A DNA stretch of 64,000 nt from JAKVBH01 sp049800955. Lineage in GTDB: Bacteria > Pseudomonadota > Alphaproteobacteria > Rhodobacterales > Rhodobacteraceae. The notes beneath the pieces are model-generated. The model had not been told where the DNA came from, searched no databases, and was given only the letters and a program-made list of their open reading frames with translations. Within the stretch, counting starts at the first letter, position 1. Each line of letters opens with the position of its first letter. The DNA lies in assembly GCF_049800955.1 (NCBI RefSeq), contig NZ_JBNAGA010000002.1, positions 248,001 through 312,000 on the forward strand, in the 5' to 3' direction. Both the position numbers and the translations under genes were made by a program. Of this stretch, positions 1 through 9,387 are shown in pieces.

Positions 1-4
1 GGTA

Positions 5-32
5 CAGGGCCATGCGTGATGGCACGGCCCTG
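5..32 (-). terminator. Hairpin downstream of ilvE
   Basis: CAGGGCC (5-11) and GGCCCTG (26-32) form a perfect 7-bp stem, with a short inner GTG/CAC pairing. It lies 17 bases beyond the ilvE stop, so it is a plausible 3'-end structure for that transcript. There is no clear T-run on the minus strand and the site is at the window edge, so the terminator role is an inference. Confidence 0.4.
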
Positions 33-48
33 CGTTGCGTGTCTTGGC

Positions 49-915
49 TCAGGCGCGGACGAGCTTTTCGTAGCCTTCCGCGATATCGCGCACGATTGCG
101 CCAACCTCGAAGTTGTAATTCCCGATCTGACCCACGGGCGTCACTTCAGCGGCGGTGCCCGTCAGCCAGCATTGCTCAAAGCTCTCCAGCTCTTCGGGCA
201 TGATCACGCGCTCGTGAACCTTGATCTGGCGATCCTCTAACATGCCGATCACCGTCTGGCGGGTCAGGCCATTGAGGAAAACATCCGCCTTGGGCGTGTG
301 CACTTCGCCGTCCTTCGTGAAGAAGATATTGGCGCCGGTGCATTCCGCCACATAGCCGCGGTAATCCATGAAGAGCGCATCGGAGCAGCCCTTGGCCTCT
401 GCGGCGTGTTTCGACGTGGTGCAGATCATGTAGAGACCCGCCGCTTTTGCGTGCACAGGCGCGCATTCGGGGCTGGGGCGTTTCCATTTCGCGATGTCAA
501 TCTTGGCGCCTTTGAACTTGGCATCACCGTAGTAATTGCCCCATTCCCACGCCGCGATCGCGAGCTGGACCGGGTTGCGCGCGGAAGCGACACCCATGTC
601 TTCCCCCGCTCCGCGCCAGGCCACGGCGCGCACATAGGCATCGCTCAAGCCATTGACCGTCAGCACTTCCTGCTTGGCCGCTTCGATCTCGTCCACCGTG
701 AAGGGGATTTCGAAATCCAGCTGCCTCGCGGAGAAATGCAGGCGCTCCGAATGCTCCCGGCTCAGAAAGATCTTGCCGTTATAGGCCCGCTCGCCCTCAA
801 ACACGGAGGAAGCGTAGTGCATCGCATGGGTCAGGACATGGACGTTTGCCGTGCGCCAATCCACCATCTGACCATTCATCCAGATCTTGCCATCACGATC
901 ATCATACCCGGCCAT
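49..915 (-). CDS. ilvE: Branched-chain amino acid aminotransferase
   Basis: Cytoplasmic PLP enzyme of fold type IV, 288 aa. It catalyses the last, reversible step of valine, leucine and isoleucine synthesis (2-oxo acid plus glutamate). Family blocks are visible: HAMHYASSVFEGERAY near residue 31, a candidate PLP lysine K157 in HAKAAGLYM, and ECTGANIFF near 191 beside the cofactor. The ATG at 915 is preceded by GGAGAGAG at good spacing. The gene is divergent from the petP-petR pair, with a dyad in the shared intergenic region. The length fits the family and no anomaly was seen. A D-amino-acid or aminodeoxychorismate-lyase type is less likely given the conserved N-terminal block. Confidence 0.93.
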   Translation of the reverse strand: MAGYDDRDGKIWMNGQMVDWRTANVHVLTHAMHYASSVFEGERAYNGKIFLSREHSERLHFSARQLDFEIPFTVDEIEAAKQEVLTVNGLSDAYVRAVAWRGAGEDMGVASARNPVQLAIAAWEWGNYYGDAKFKGAKIDIAKWKRPSPECAPVHAKAAGLYMICTTSKHAAEAKGCSDALFMDYRGYVAECTGANIFFTKDGEVHTPKADVFLNGLTRQTVIGMLEDRQIKVHERVIMPEELESFEQCWLTGTAAEVTPVGQIGNYNFEVGAIVRDIAEGYEKLVRA

Positions 916-1020
916 GTCTCTCTCCTACGGCTCGCTGTTTTTCAAATGTTGCGCAAAATGCGGCCGATCCGGCCATAAAGTTGCGCAGAAACTGAGCATT
1001 GCTAGCGATTCGACCTTGGA

Positions 1021-1039
1021 ATGTCAACAACACTGACAT
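1021..1039. promoter_or_regulatory. Perfect dyad between ilvE and petP, candidate operator
   Basis: ATGTCAACAACACTGACAT is a 6-bp perfect inverted repeat (ATGTCA/TGACAT) with a 7-bp spacer. It ends 25 bases before the petP start and 106 bases from the ilvE start. MarR-type dimers bind dyads of this size, so autoregulation by PetP is a reasonable inference. The right half also overlaps a CATAAT that could be the petP -10. Confidence 0.45.
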
Positions 1040-1064
1040 AATGTGAGGCAAAAGGATCGAGGGC

Positions 1065-1559
1065 ATGGCAGAACGCACGGGCGAGAAGCTCCTATATCTG
1101 ACCGACGAACAATTGCGCCAAGGCATTGAGGCGATGTTCTTTGCCTATCGCGGTTTTACCGCGGATCCCGACCGCATCCTGCAGGACATGGCCTACGGGC
1201 GCGCCCACCACCGCGCGATCCACTTCATCAAGGCGCAGCCGGGTCTGACCGTGAACGCCCTGCTCACGATCCTCGGCGTGACCAAACAATCGCTGAACCG
1301 CGTACTGCGCACCCTGATCGAAGACGGGTTGGTCGAAAGTGTCGTCGGGCGCAAAGACCGGCGCGAGCGCCACCTGCATCTGACCGACGACGGGCTGGCG
1401 CTTGAAGCGCGGCTCTCCGACGCCCAGCGCATCCGGATGCGCGATGCCTATCGCACAGCAGGGCCGGAAGCGGTTGCCGGTTTTCGGCAAGTGCTGGAAG
1501 CCATGATGGACCCGGAGATGCGGGCGGCGTATACGCGATTGCGGGAGACCAAAGAATGA
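1065..1559 (+). CDS. petP: MarR-family transcriptional regulator PetP
   Basis: A 164-aa winged-helix regulator of the MarR family. The core from about residue 45 to 115 has the helix-turn-helix followed by the DRRERHLHLTDDGL wing typical of MarR. Its stop overlaps the start of the next response regulator (ATGA), forming a two-gene unit. A MarR gene translationally coupled to an OmpR-type regulator without a kinase is the PetP-PetR arrangement of Rhodobacter capsulatus, needed there for cytochrome bc1 (petABC) expression and growth. The assignment rests on family and context. The ligand, if any, is not evident. Confidence 0.8.
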   Translation: MAERTGEKLLYLTDEQLRQGIEAMFFAYRGFTADPDRILQDMAYGRAHHRAIHFIKAQPGLTVNALLTILGVTKQSLNRVLRTLIEDGLVESVVGRKDRRERHLHLTDDGLALEARLSDAQRIRMRDAYRTAGPEAVAGFRQVLEAMMDPEMRAAYTRLRETKE

Positions 1560-2257
1560 CAGACCCTGACGCCCATCTTCTGATCGTCGATGATGATGAA
1601 CGCATCCGCGTGCTTTTGCAGAAGTTTCTGATCCGGCACGGCTTTCTTGTGAGCGCAGCGCGCGATGCCGCCCATGCGCGGCGCATTCTCACCGGTCTTG
1701 ATTTCGACCTGATCGTTCTCGACGTGATGATGCCCGGCGAAGATGGCGTCAGTTTCACACGAAGCTACCGCGAGACCGCCGCAACGCCGATCCTGCTGCT
1801 CACCGCCAAGGGCGAAACGGAGGACCGGATCGCCGGACTGGAAGCCGGCGCAGACGATTACCTCGTGAAACCGTTTGAGCCAAAGGAACTGCTCTTGCGG
1901 ATCAACGCGATCCTGCGCCGCATGCCGGAGACCGGCGAGACAGATACCAAGCCCAAGTTTCTCGCACTGGGGCCGGTGCGCTATGATTGCGAAACCGGCG
2001 AGCTTTGGCGCGGCGAGGAACCCGTGCGGCTGACCGCCACGGAAAACCAGCTTATGCGGATCTTTTCGGCCACCCCGGGCGAAGCTGTGACACGGTCGGA
2101 CCTTGTGGAGCGGTTGGGCCGCGACAAGGGTCAGGCGCAGGAGCGCGCGGTTGATGTGCAGATCACACGACTGCGCAAGAAGATCGAGGAAGATCCCAAG
2201 CAGCCTCGATATCTGCAAACGGTACGCGGCGCGGGATATATGCTGGCGCCGGAATGA
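1556..2257 (+). CDS. petR: OmpR-family response regulator PetR
   Basis: A 233-aa two-domain regulator. The receiver domain (about 7-120) has the acidic pair in IVDDDE, phospho-acceptor D56 in LDVMMPGEDG and the conserved Lys in DDYLVKPFEP. The C-terminal winged helix (about 135-230) has the RAVDVQITRLRKKIEEDP and TVRGAGYML signatures. It overlaps petP by 4 bases and no histidine kinase gene is adjacent. In Rhodobacter, PetR activates bc1-complex genes. Here that role is carried over by homology of the pair, and its kinase must be encoded elsewhere. Confidence 0.85.
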   Translation: MTDPDAHLLIVDDDERIRVLLQKFLIRHGFLVSAARDAAHARRILTGLDFDLIVLDVMMPGEDGVSFTRSYRETAATPILLLTAKGETEDRIAGLEAGADDYLVKPFEPKELLLRINAILRRMPETGETDTKPKFLALGPVRYDCETGELWRGEEPVRLTATENQLMRIFSATPGEAVTRSDLVERLGRDKGQAQERAVDVQITRLRKKIEEDPKQPRYLQTVRGAGYMLAPE

Positions 2258-2327
2258 GCGGCAGGCGGCGGGATTTGCGTATTTTTGGCCAGAAGAAACA
2301 CAAGATCAGCGAGATAGGGCAGCTTTC

Positions 2328-3269
2328 ATGAGCAAGACCTTGGTATTCACCCATGAGGCCTGTTTGTCTCATGTCACGCCCGCCGGGCATCCCGAACAGG
2401 TCGCGCGGCTGGAGCACATTCTGCATGCGTTGCGCAGTGCGGATATTCCCACGGTGACAGCACCGTTGGGCGCACGCGAAGACGTCTGTCTGGCCCATCC
2501 CGAACGCCATATTGACGCGCTTGAGGCTGCTTTGCCCGACGCGGGATTTCATCAGATCGACGGCGATACGTTTTTGTCGCCCGGATCGCTGGAGGCGGCC
2601 TGGCGCGGTGTCGGCGCGGTGTGTGAGGCGGTGGATCGCATCATGGAGGGAGATGCGCAGAACGCCTTTTGCGCCATGCGCCCCCCCGGCCATCACGCCG
2701 AACAGGAGACGCCCATGGGCTTTTGTCTGTTCGGCAATGCCGCAATCGCGGCCAAACATGCAATGAAGCGTCATGGGCTATCGCGCGTCGCTGTGGTGGA
2801 TTTTGATGTGCATCACGGCAATGGGACGCAGGCGCTGTTGTGGGATGAGCCGCGCGCGCTTTTTGTGACCTCGCAACAGATGCCGCTTTGGCCGGGATCG
2901 GGGCAGCCATCGGAGCGCGGTGCTCATGACAACGTCCTCAACGTGCCTCTGGCGCCAGGTTCAAACGGCGCGGACATGCGCGCGGCCTATGAGACGCAGG
3001 TCTTCCCACGGCTGGCGGCCTTCAAGCCGGAATTCATCATCATCTCCGCCGGGTTTGATGCCCATGCTGATGATCCTTTGGCCAATCTGAATTGGCTCGA
3101 GGAGGATTTCGTCTGGCTGACGCGGGAGATTTGCGCGCTGGCCGCGACACATGCGCAGGCCCGGGTGGTCTCTGTTCTGGAGGGGGGATATGATTTGCAC
3201 GCGCTGGCCCGTTCCGTTCTGGCGCATGTCCAGGCTTTGCAAGACGCCGCGAAAGGAGAGCCCTCATGA
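2328..3269 (+). CDS. Histone deacetylase-family (acetoin utilization/polyamine deacetylase-like) amidohydrolase
   Basis: A 313-aa zinc amidohydrolase of the class II HDAC/AcuC/APAH fold. RPPGHHAEQ (H122, H123) is the catalytic His pair. VVDFDVHHGNGT carries zinc ligands D160 and H162, and SAGFDAHADDPL supplies the third ligand. The reading frame is open further upstream into petR, but the ATG at 2328 is chosen because the conserved N-terminus (MSKTLVFTHEACLSH) begins there. The substrate cannot be read from sequence; acetylated small amines or proteins are possible. The stop overlaps xseB by 4 bases. Confidence 0.88.
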   Translation: MSKTLVFTHEACLSHVTPAGHPEQVARLEHILHALRSADIPTVTAPLGAREDVCLAHPERHIDALEAALPDAGFHQIDGDTFLSPGSLEAAWRGVGAVCEAVDRIMEGDAQNAFCAMRPPGHHAEQETPMGFCLFGNAAIAAKHAMKRHGLSRVAVVDFDVHHGNGTQALLWDEPRALFVTSQQMPLWPGSGQPSERGAHDNVLNVPLAPGSNGADMRAAYETQVFPRLAAFKPEFIIISAGFDAHADDPLANLNWLEEDFVWLTREICALAATHAQARVVSVLEGGYDLHALARSVLAHVQALQDAAKGEPS

Positions 3270-3508
3270 GCGAGACACCGGTAGAAGAGCTGAGTTTTGA
3301 AGACGCGATGCGCGAGTTGGAAGCGGTGGTTGGGCAATTGGAGCGCGGAGACGTCGCGCTGGATCAGTCCATTGCGCTTTATGAGCGCGGCGCGAAGCTC
3401 AAGGCGCGCTGTGAGGCCAAGCTGAAAGAAGCAGAAGAAAAGGTCGCCGCGATCACGCTCGATGGCAGTGGCCAGCCCACGGGCACGACCCCCGTGACGG
3501 ATATGTAA
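3266..3508 (+). CDS. xseB: Exodeoxyribonuclease VII small subunit
   Basis: An 80-aa small subunit of the ExoVII single-strand nuclease, which binds XseA. The hallmark FEDAMRELEAVVGQLERGDVALDQSIALYERG covers residues about 10-42, followed by the CEAKLKEAEEKV helix. It starts within the stop of the deacetylase gene (ATGA overlap) and is followed one base later by the GTG of ispA. The xseB-ispA-dxs order is widely conserved in proteobacteria. xseA is not in the window. Confidence 0.93.
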   Translation: MSETPVEELSFEDAMRELEAVVGQLERGDVALDQSIALYERGAKLKARCEAKLKEAEEKVAAITLDGSGQPTGTTPVTDM

Positions 3509-3509
3509 G

Positions 3510-4382
3510 GTGAGTTTCCCCGACGCGCTGAAGACCTGCGCGGCTGAGGTCATTACCCATCTGGATGCCCAGATTGCCACTCATGCCGATCTGCCTGTCG
3601 TGCATGCCATGCGCTATGCCGTGGCGGGGGGCAAAGGTCTGCGCGGTTATCTCGTCATGGAGGCGGCGGCGTTGCATGATATGCCGCGGGCGCGCGCGCT
3701 TTGGCCTGCAGGCGCAATTGAAGCGATCCATGCCTTCTCCCTCGTGCATGATGATATGCCCTGCATGGATGATGACGATTTGCGGCGCGGTCAGCCGACG
3801 GTGCACCGTAAATGGGATGAGGCCACGGCTGTTCTTGCGGGCGACGCTTTGCAGACCTTGGGCTTCGAGATGGTGTGCGATCCACGGTGTCATGACATGG
3901 CGGCGGTCCGGGCGGAGCTTGCGCTGACGCTGGCACGGGCCACTGGCGCGCGCGGCATGGTACTGGGCCAAGCGCTTGATATTGCCGCCGAGACCGCGGC
4001 CTCGCCTCTGACGCTGGACGAAATCACGGCCTTGCAGGCGGGCAAGACCGGTGCGTTGATCTCATGGTCGGCGCAGGCAGGCGCGCTGATGGCGCAAGCC
4101 GATCCGCAACCGCTGCGGCTTTTTGCCGAGGCTCTGGGCCTTGCCTTCCAGATCGCGGACGACATTTTGGATGTCGAAGGAGATGCGGCCGTGGCGGGCA
4201 AGCGCCTCCAGAAAGATGCGGATGCAGGCAAGGCAACCTTTGTCTCGCTCCTCGGTCTGGATGGTGCAAAGGCGCGTGCGGTGGCTCTCGTGGAGGAAGC
4301 GGAGGCCGCTTTGGACCCTTATGGCCCTGCGGCGCACTCCTTGCGAGAGGCTGCGCGGTTCGTTATCTCCCGCGACAAATAA
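3510..4382 (+). CDS. ispA: Polyprenyl (farnesyl/geranyl) diphosphate synthase
   Basis: A 290-aa trans-prenyltransferase that condenses isopentenyl diphosphate with allylic diphosphates to give the C15 (or C10) precursor of quinones, carotenoids and undecaprenyl carriers. The first aspartate-rich motif is DDMPCMDDDD (81-90) and the second is DDILD near residue 220. The start is a GTG at 3510, one base after the xseB stop, which implies translational coupling. Product length (FPP versus GGPP) cannot be fixed by eye, but the two-residue insert in the first motif is usual for bacterial FPP synthase. Confidence 0.9.
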   Translation: MSFPDALKTCAAEVITHLDAQIATHADLPVVHAMRYAVAGGKGLRGYLVMEAAALHDMPRARALWPAGAIEAIHAFSLVHDDMPCMDDDDLRRGQPTVHRKWDEATAVLAGDALQTLGFEMVCDPRCHDMAAVRAELALTLARATGARGMVLGQALDIAAETAASPLTLDEITALQAGKTGALISWSAQAGALMAQADPQPLRLFAEALGLAFQIADDILDVEGDAAVAGKRLQKDADAGKATFVSLLGLDGAKARAVALVEEAEAALDPYGPAAHSLREAARFVISRDK

Positions 4383-4403
4383 TTGGCCGAGGAGGCCCGC
4401 CGC

Positions 4404-6335
4404 ATGTCCGACCAGCCCAGCACTCCCCTTCTTGATCGCGTGGCCTCTCCCGCAGATCTCAAGCAGTTTTCCGATGCAGAGCTTGTGCAGGTGGCTCAGG
4501 AATTGCGCCTCGAGACGATTGCAGCCGTGTCGCAGACCGGCGGGCATCTGGGCGCGGGCCTGGGGGTTGTTGAGTTGACGACGGCGCTGCACGCAGTCTG
4601 GGATGCGCCGCGCGACAAGATCATCTGGGACGTGTCGCATCAATGTTATCCGCACAAGATCCTGACGGGGCGGCGTGACAGGATCCGGACTTTGCGCATG
4701 AAAGATGGGCTCAGCGGATTCACCAAGCGCTCCGAGAGCCCTTACGATCCCTTCGGCGCGGCCCATAGCTCGACCTCGATCTCCGCCGCGCTTGGCTTTG
4801 CCGTGGCGCGCGATCTGGGCGGGGCCTGCGAGACGGGCCATGGCGATGCGATTGCGATCATTGGCGACGGCTCGATGTCAGCGGGGATGGCGTTTGAGGC
4901 GATGAACAATGCGGGCCATCTGGGCAAGCGGCTCATCGTGATCCTCAATGACAACGAGATGTCGATTGCGCCGCCCACCGGCGCGATGTCGACCTATCTC
5001 TCGCGGCTCTATGCCGAACAACCGTTTCAGGACTTCAAGGCGGCGGCCAAAGGGGCGGTTTCGATGCTGCCCGAGCCCTTCCGCGAAGGGGCCAAGCGCG
5101 CCAAGGAGATGCTCAAGGGCATGGCCGTCGGCGGCACGCTCTTTGAGGAGCTGGGCTTCAGCTATCTCGGGCCGATTGACGGCCATGACATGAGCCAGCT
5201 TCTGCCTGTGCTGCGCACGGTGCGCGCGCGGGCGACGGGGCCCATTCTGATCCATGTGATCACCAAGAAGGGCAAGGGCTACCATCCTGCCGAGAGCGCT
5301 TCGGACAAGGGCCATGCCACGGCGAAATTCGACGTCATCACAGGCGAGCAGAAGAAGGCGCCATCCAATGCGCCCTCCTACACCAAAGTCTTTGGCGAAG
5401 CGCTGATCCGCGAAGCGACTGATGATCCGCGCATCTGTGCGGTCACAGCGGCCATGCCCGACGGGACAGGCCTCAACCTCTTTGCCGAGCGTTTTCCCAG
5501 CCGCACTTTCGATGTGGGCATTGCCGAGCAACATGGCGTGACCTTCTGTGCCGGGCTCGCGGCGGGCGGGATGCGGCCCTTCTGCGCGATGTATTCGACC
5601 TTCTTGCAGCGCGGGTATGACCAGGTTGTGCACGATGTCGCAATCCAGCGCCTGCCTGTGCGCTTTGCCATTGATCGCGCGGGCCTTGTTGGTGCTGATG
5701 GCGCGACGCATGCGGGCAGCTATGATGTGGCCTATCTTGCCAATCTGCCGGGCTTCGTGGTCATGGCGGCGGCGGATGAGGCGGAGCTCGTGCACATGGT
5801 GGCCACAGCTGCGGCCCATGACGAGGGCCCCATCGCGTTCCGCTATCCGCGCGGCGAAGGCGTGGGCGTTGAGCTGCCAGAGCGCGGAGAGGTTCTCGAG
5901 ATTGGCAAGGGCCGGATGATCCGCGAGGGCAAACAGGTGGCGATCCTGTCCTTTGGGACGCGCTTGTCAGAAGTTGAGACCGCCTGCGAGGCCCTTGCCG
6001 CCAAAGGCATCAGCCCCAGCGTCGCCGATGCACGGTTCGCCAAACCGCTGGACCGTGATCTTATCCTGAAACTTGCGGCAGAGCACGAGGCATTGATCAC
6101 GATTGAAGAAGGCGCCGTGGGGGGCTTTGGGTCCCATGTGGCGCAGCTCCTCGCGGAAGAGGGTGTCTTCGACAATGGGCTGCGCTATCGCTCAATGGTC
6201 CTGCCCGATATCTTTATCGATCAAGCGAGCCCGCGCGACATGTATGCCGTGGCGGCGCTGAATGCAGAGCATATTGAAGCGAAAGTTCTGGAAACGCTGG
6301 GCGTTGCCTCTCTCACGGCGACACACCGCGCTTAA
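4404..6335 (+). CDS. dxs: 1-deoxy-D-xylulose-5-phosphate synthase
   Basis: A 643-aa thiamine-diphosphate enzyme condensing pyruvate and glyceraldehyde 3-phosphate, the first step of the MEP isoprenoid pathway. The ThDP-binding [18 protein letters not shown] segment, the [11 protein letters not shown] segment and the transketolase-like pyrimidine domain ([17 protein letters not shown]) are all present. A TTG at 4383 would extend the protein, but the ATG at 4404 is preferred because GAGGAGG lies 8 bases before it. Last gene of the xseB-ispA-dxs unit. It converges on the glycosyltransferase gene with only 6 bases between. Confidence 0.96.
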   Translation: MSDQPSTPLLDRVASPADLKQFSDAELVQVAQELRLETIAAVSQTGGHLGAGLGVVELTTALHAVWDAPRDKIIWDVSHQCYPHKILTGRRDRIRTLRMKDGLSGFTKRSESPYDPFGAAHSSTSISAALGFAVARDLGGACETGHGDAIAIIGDGSMSAGMAFEAMNNAGHLGKRLIVILNDNEMSIAPPTGAMSTYLSRLYAEQPFQDFKAAAKGAVSMLPEPFREGAKRAKEMLKGMAVGGTLFEELGFSYLGPIDGHDMSQLLPVLRTVRARATGPILIHVITKKGKGYHPAESASDKGHATAKFDVITGEQKKAPSNAPSYTKVFGEALIREATDDPRICAVTAAMPDGTGLNLFAERFPSRTFDVGIAEQHGVTFCAGLAAGGMRPFCAMYSTFLQRGYDQVVHDVAIQRLPVRFAIDRAGLVGADGATHAGSYDVAYLANLPGFVVMAAADEAELVHMVATAAAHDEGPIAFRYPRGEGVGVELPERGEVLEIGKGRMIREGKQVAILSFGTRLSEVETACEALAAKGISPSVADARFAKPLDRDLILKLAAEHEALITIEEGAVGGFGSHVAQLLAEEGVFDNGLRYRSMVLPDIFIDQASPRDMYAVAALNAEHIEAKVLETLGVASLTATHRA

Positions 6336-6341
6336 GCGCGT

Positions 6342-7097
6342 TCAAACGTCGATACGCTGACGCAAGGCCTGAACTGTTTGCTTGGGCAGGATGACCAGGC
6401 ATTTGAGATAGCGCATGGTCATGCGTCTGGGGTTGGCCATCAACCGCCAAAGCCATTCCATGGCCAGATTGCGCATGAACTCCGGCGCGCGCACTTGGGA
6501 TCCCGCGAGGAAATCAAGCCCGGCCCCGATGCTGGCAAATCCGACGCTTGGCAGAACCTCCCGACCACGGGCTGCGAGAATTTCCTGCTTTGGCGCGCCA
6601 AAGGCGAGAAAGACCAGTCGGGCGCCACTGGCATCGATCTCGGAAAAGACGGCATCTGCTTCCGGTCCCTCGGGGTCAAATCCCATGGCCGGAGAGATCT
6701 TGGCCACGACACGCAGACCGGGATTTTGCTTTTCAAGGTAGTGCGCCGCACTGTGCAGAACGGCATCCGTCGCGCCCACGAGGGCAACCGTCACGCCGCC
6801 CGCAGCCGCGCGGGCGGCCAGCGGTTCAATGAGCTCGGAGCCGGGCAGCAACTCGACCGGCGTGCGTGCGAGGTGCGACAGCCACACGATCGGATGCCCA
6901 TCCGCGACAACGAGGTCCTGTTGGGAATAGGCGGTCCGGAATGTCTCGGAAGCGGAGAGTTTGACGAGATGATCCAAATTGATCGTGGCCAAAGCAAAGC
7001 CCGTGCCTGATGCGAACCGATGGTTCACTTCCTGCATCAACGTCGCACGATCACGAACGTTTACGCTTACGTTATATGCTCCCGCACCAAAACGCAT
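6342..7097 (-). CDS. WecB/TagA/CpsF (GT26) family glycosyltransferase
   Basis: A 251-aa GT26 protein of the family that adds N-acetylmannosamine-type or related sugars to lipid-linked intermediates at the inner membrane face. Family features include NLDHLVKLS near the start, the VVADGHPIVW motif, LPGSELIEPLAARAA, and LVFLAFGAPKQE. The frame is open for 30 codons further upstream, but conservation begins around the ATG at 7097 (MRFGAGAYNVSVN), so that start is used. It is divergent from the sugar oxidoreductase operon and probably belongs to the same polysaccharide locus. The donor and acceptor are unknown. Confidence 0.85.
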   Translation of the reverse strand: MRFGAGAYNVSVNVRDRATLMQEVNHRFASGTGFALATINLDHLVKLSASETFRTAYSQQDLVVADGHPIVWLSHLARTPVELLPGSELIEPLAARAAAGGVTVALVGATDAVLHSAAHYLEKQNPGLRVVAKISPAMGFDPEGPEADAVFSEIDASGARLVFLAFGAPKQEILAARGREVLPSVGFASIGAGLDFLAGSQVRAPEFMRNLAMEWLWRLMANPRRMTMRYLKCLVILPKQTVQALRQRIDV

Positions 7098-7360
7098 GCC
7101 AGACTCACACCTCAATCGCGGACAAGCCGCTGAACTAAACTGCAAAAGGATACGCACAATGCGCATCCAATTTTCGGTAAACACCACCTACCTTACCAGA
7201 TCATTAACGATTTGGTGCAGCGGAGCAATACTGCAATCTGTTTTCGCCGAAATTAAGCCATTTTGATATGCTTCTGTGCGAACAGTTCGTAGCGCCAAGC
7301 GGCGTTGTTTCTAGTATATGGTTACCCGTCCGCGCGCCGGTCGGAATCTGGAAAGGTGAC
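7098..7360. promoter_or_regulatory. Intergenic region with two diverging genes
   Basis: 263 bases, clearly richer in A+T than the flanking genes, between the divergent GT26 gene and the oxidoreductase operon. It must hold both promoters, but no -35/-10 pair stands out convincingly by eye. No small gene or tRNA was seen. Confidence 0.3.
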
Positions 7361-8482
7361 ATGTCAGAAGTGGTCCTCATCGGCGCGGGATTCGTGGCCG
7401 ATCTTTATATGCGGTCTTTCGCGCTTTACCCCGAGGTCAAAATCCGGGCCGTGTGGGATCGTGACCCGGCGCGTCTGGAGGCGTTTTGCACACACTGGTC
7501 CGTGCCAGCGGCAAGCTCGCTGGAGGCGGCTCTGACGGAGGGGTCCGCAGGCTGCATCGTGCTCAATCTGACCAACCCGGCCAGTCACTTTGATGTCTCG
7601 ACAGCAGCGCTCACCGCCGGGCACCATGTGTATTCGGAAAAGCCCCTGGGGCTGAGCATGGCACAGGCGCAAGCCCTGCATGATCAGGCCGCCGACGCGG
7701 GGCTGCTTTTGTCTTCGGCGCCCTGTTCGGTTTTGGGAGAGGCGGCGCAAACGCTGATCAAGGCGGTCCGCGACGAAGTCTGCGGGATCCCGCGACTGGT
7801 TTACGCGGAACTGGACGATGGCTTCATTCCGCAGGCACGCTACGGCGATTGGCTGAGCGATAGCGGCGCGCCCTGGCCTGCGCGGGATGAATTTGAGGTT
7901 GGCTGCACGCTTGAGCATGCGGGCTACTACCTGACCTGGCTGATTGCCGCCTTCGGGCCAGTGGCCCGGGTGGTTGCGGCGTCTGCGGCGGTGATCCCGG
8001 ATAAGGAAGGCAACCCGGAGACGCCCGATGTCTCTGTTGCCACCCTGTTTTTCGCCTCCGGAATGGTCGCGCGGCTGACATGTTCGATTGTGGCTCCCCA
8101 TGATCACCAGATCCGCGTCATTGGTGATGCGGGTGTGATCGAGCTCAAACAGGCGTGGGACAATGATGCGAAACCGCGCTTTCGCAAACGCGTGACCATC
8201 CGGCGACGGCTCATGGAATTGCCAGTGGGCCGCAAGCTCAAGATCGCCGGCCCGACCCATCCCAAGGTCAAACGCTGGGGTGCGGCGGCGATGAATTTTG
8301 CCTTGGGCCCGATGGAGATGCTGGAGGCCATCGAGGCCGGTCGTCCTTGCCGATTGTCGTCCGATTTTGCTTTGCATCTCAATGAAGTCACCCTGGCCAT
8401 CCAGAATGCGGGCGACACAAGTGGCGCGCAAGACATGCAGACACGCTGCGACGCAATGGAGCCGATGCCATGGGCGAGATGA
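7361..8482 (+). CDS. Gfo/Idh/MocA-family sugar oxidoreductase
   Basis: A 373-aa NAD(P)-dependent oxidoreductase. The Rossmann domain begins at once (VVLIGAGFVADLYMRSF), and the EKPLGLS motif near residue 100 is the Gfo/Idh signature, with the Lys used in hydride-transfer chemistry. Enzymes of this family oxidise or reduce nucleotide-sugar or free-sugar hydroxyls. The ATG at 7361, with GGAAAGG before it, is preferred to an ATG at 7268. First gene of a tightly overlapping five-gene operon with an SDR, two glycosyltransferases and a fused oxidoreductase-SDR. The substrate is unknown, probably an activated sugar for the exopolysaccharide. Confidence 0.82.
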   Translation: MSEVVLIGAGFVADLYMRSFALYPEVKIRAVWDRDPARLEAFCTHWSVPAASSLEAALTEGSAGCIVLNLTNPASHFDVSTAALTAGHHVYSEKPLGLSMAQAQALHDQAADAGLLLSSAPCSVLGEAAQTLIKAVRDEVCGIPRLVYAELDDGFIPQARYGDWLSDSGAPWPARDEFEVGCTLEHAGYYLTWLIAAFGPVARVVAASAAVIPDKEGNPETPDVSVATLFFASGMVARLTCSIVAPHDHQIRVIGDAGVIELKQAWDNDAKPRFRKRVTIRRRLMELPVGRKLKIAGPTHPKVKRWGAAAMNFALGPMEMLEAIEAGRPCRLSSDFALHLNEVTLAIQNAGDTSGAQDMQTRCDAMEPMPWAR

Positions 8483-9387
8483 CCCTTCTGATCACAGGGG
8501 CGGCAGGCTATGTCGGGCGCGCCGCAGTAGCGCAGGCGCGGGCTGTAAACCACGACGTTCTGGCCGTTGTGCGGGAGCCGGGGCGCGTGCCACCGGACTG
8601 GGCAGAGGATGCGGGCATTTCCGTCATTGACTGCGATCTCCGCACACCCTCTGCCGCGTTGGGTGATGCCGTCGCTCAAGCCGATTGTGTGATCCATTGT
8701 GCGGCGGCGATGTCTGGCGATCGCGAGACGATGGTGCAAAGCAATGTGACGGCCACGCGCGCACTGATGGATCTGATGCCGCTCGGGGGCAAATTTGTCC
8801 ATGTCAGCTCTATTGCGGTGCATGACTTCGCAAGCCAGGAGCCCGGCGCAATCCTGACCGAAGAAACGCCGCTGGAGCAAGCGCCGCATACGCGTGACGC
8901 CTATGCCGCCGCCAAGCTTGCGCAGGAAGAAGAGGTCGTTTCTGCGGCAAAAGCGGGCGGGCTGGAGCTGACCATCCTGCGGCCCGGTGCGGTGTTTGGG
9001 CCCGGTCAGCTCTGGAATGCGCATCTGGGCCGCAAGATTGGCCCCGTTCTGTTGCGCTTTGGCATGCGCGGCCAGATACCGCTCGCACATATTTCGACCA
9101 CAGCCGAGGCATTGATCCGCGCGGCGGAGCTTCCGGAAGAAGATCCCATCATGATCGTCGACGAGGATTTGCCGGATCGGTTGCGCTATCTTGGCGCGCT
9201 GGTGGCCCCGGTGGCGCCGAAGCTGATCGTGCCTTTGCCCATGAACCTGTTGGCGCCGGTGCAATCTCAGGCCACGCTGGCGGCGCGCTATCGGCCCTTT
9301 GGCTTTGACAATACGCGGATGCGCGACGTTTTGGGTATCCAGCAACAAAAAGGCTTCGAGAAATTGATGCACGAGGCGCAATCGTGA
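8470..9387 (+). CDS. NAD-dependent epimerase/dehydratase (extended SDR)
   Basis: A 305-aa extended short-chain dehydrogenase. The N-terminal LLITGAAGYVGRAAV is the GxxGxxG cofactor loop. VHVSSIAVHD and DAYAAAKLAQEE supply the catalytic Ser and the YxxxK pair. The ATG at 8470 has GGAG upstream. An ATG at 8479 is an alternative that would give the 4-base ATGA overlap seen at the other junctions of this operon. Likely an epimerase, dehydratase or reductase of an activated sugar, working with the oxidoreductase just upstream. The same pair of domains is fused in the gene at 11572. Confidence 0.82.
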   Translation: MGEMTLLITGAAGYVGRAAVAQARAVNHDVLAVVREPGRVPPDWAEDAGISVIDCDLRTPSAALGDAVAQADCVIHCAAAMSGDRETMVQSNVTATRALMDLMPLGGKFVHVSSIAVHDFASQEPGAILTEETPLEQAPHTRDAYAAAKLAQEEEVVSAAKAGGLELTILRPGAVFGPGQLWNAHLGRKIGPVLLRFGMRGQIPLAHISTTAEALIRAAELPEEDPIMIVDEDLPDRLRYLGALVAPVAPKLIVPLPMNLLAPVQSQATLAARYRPFGFDNTRMRDVLGIQQQKGFEKLMHEAQS

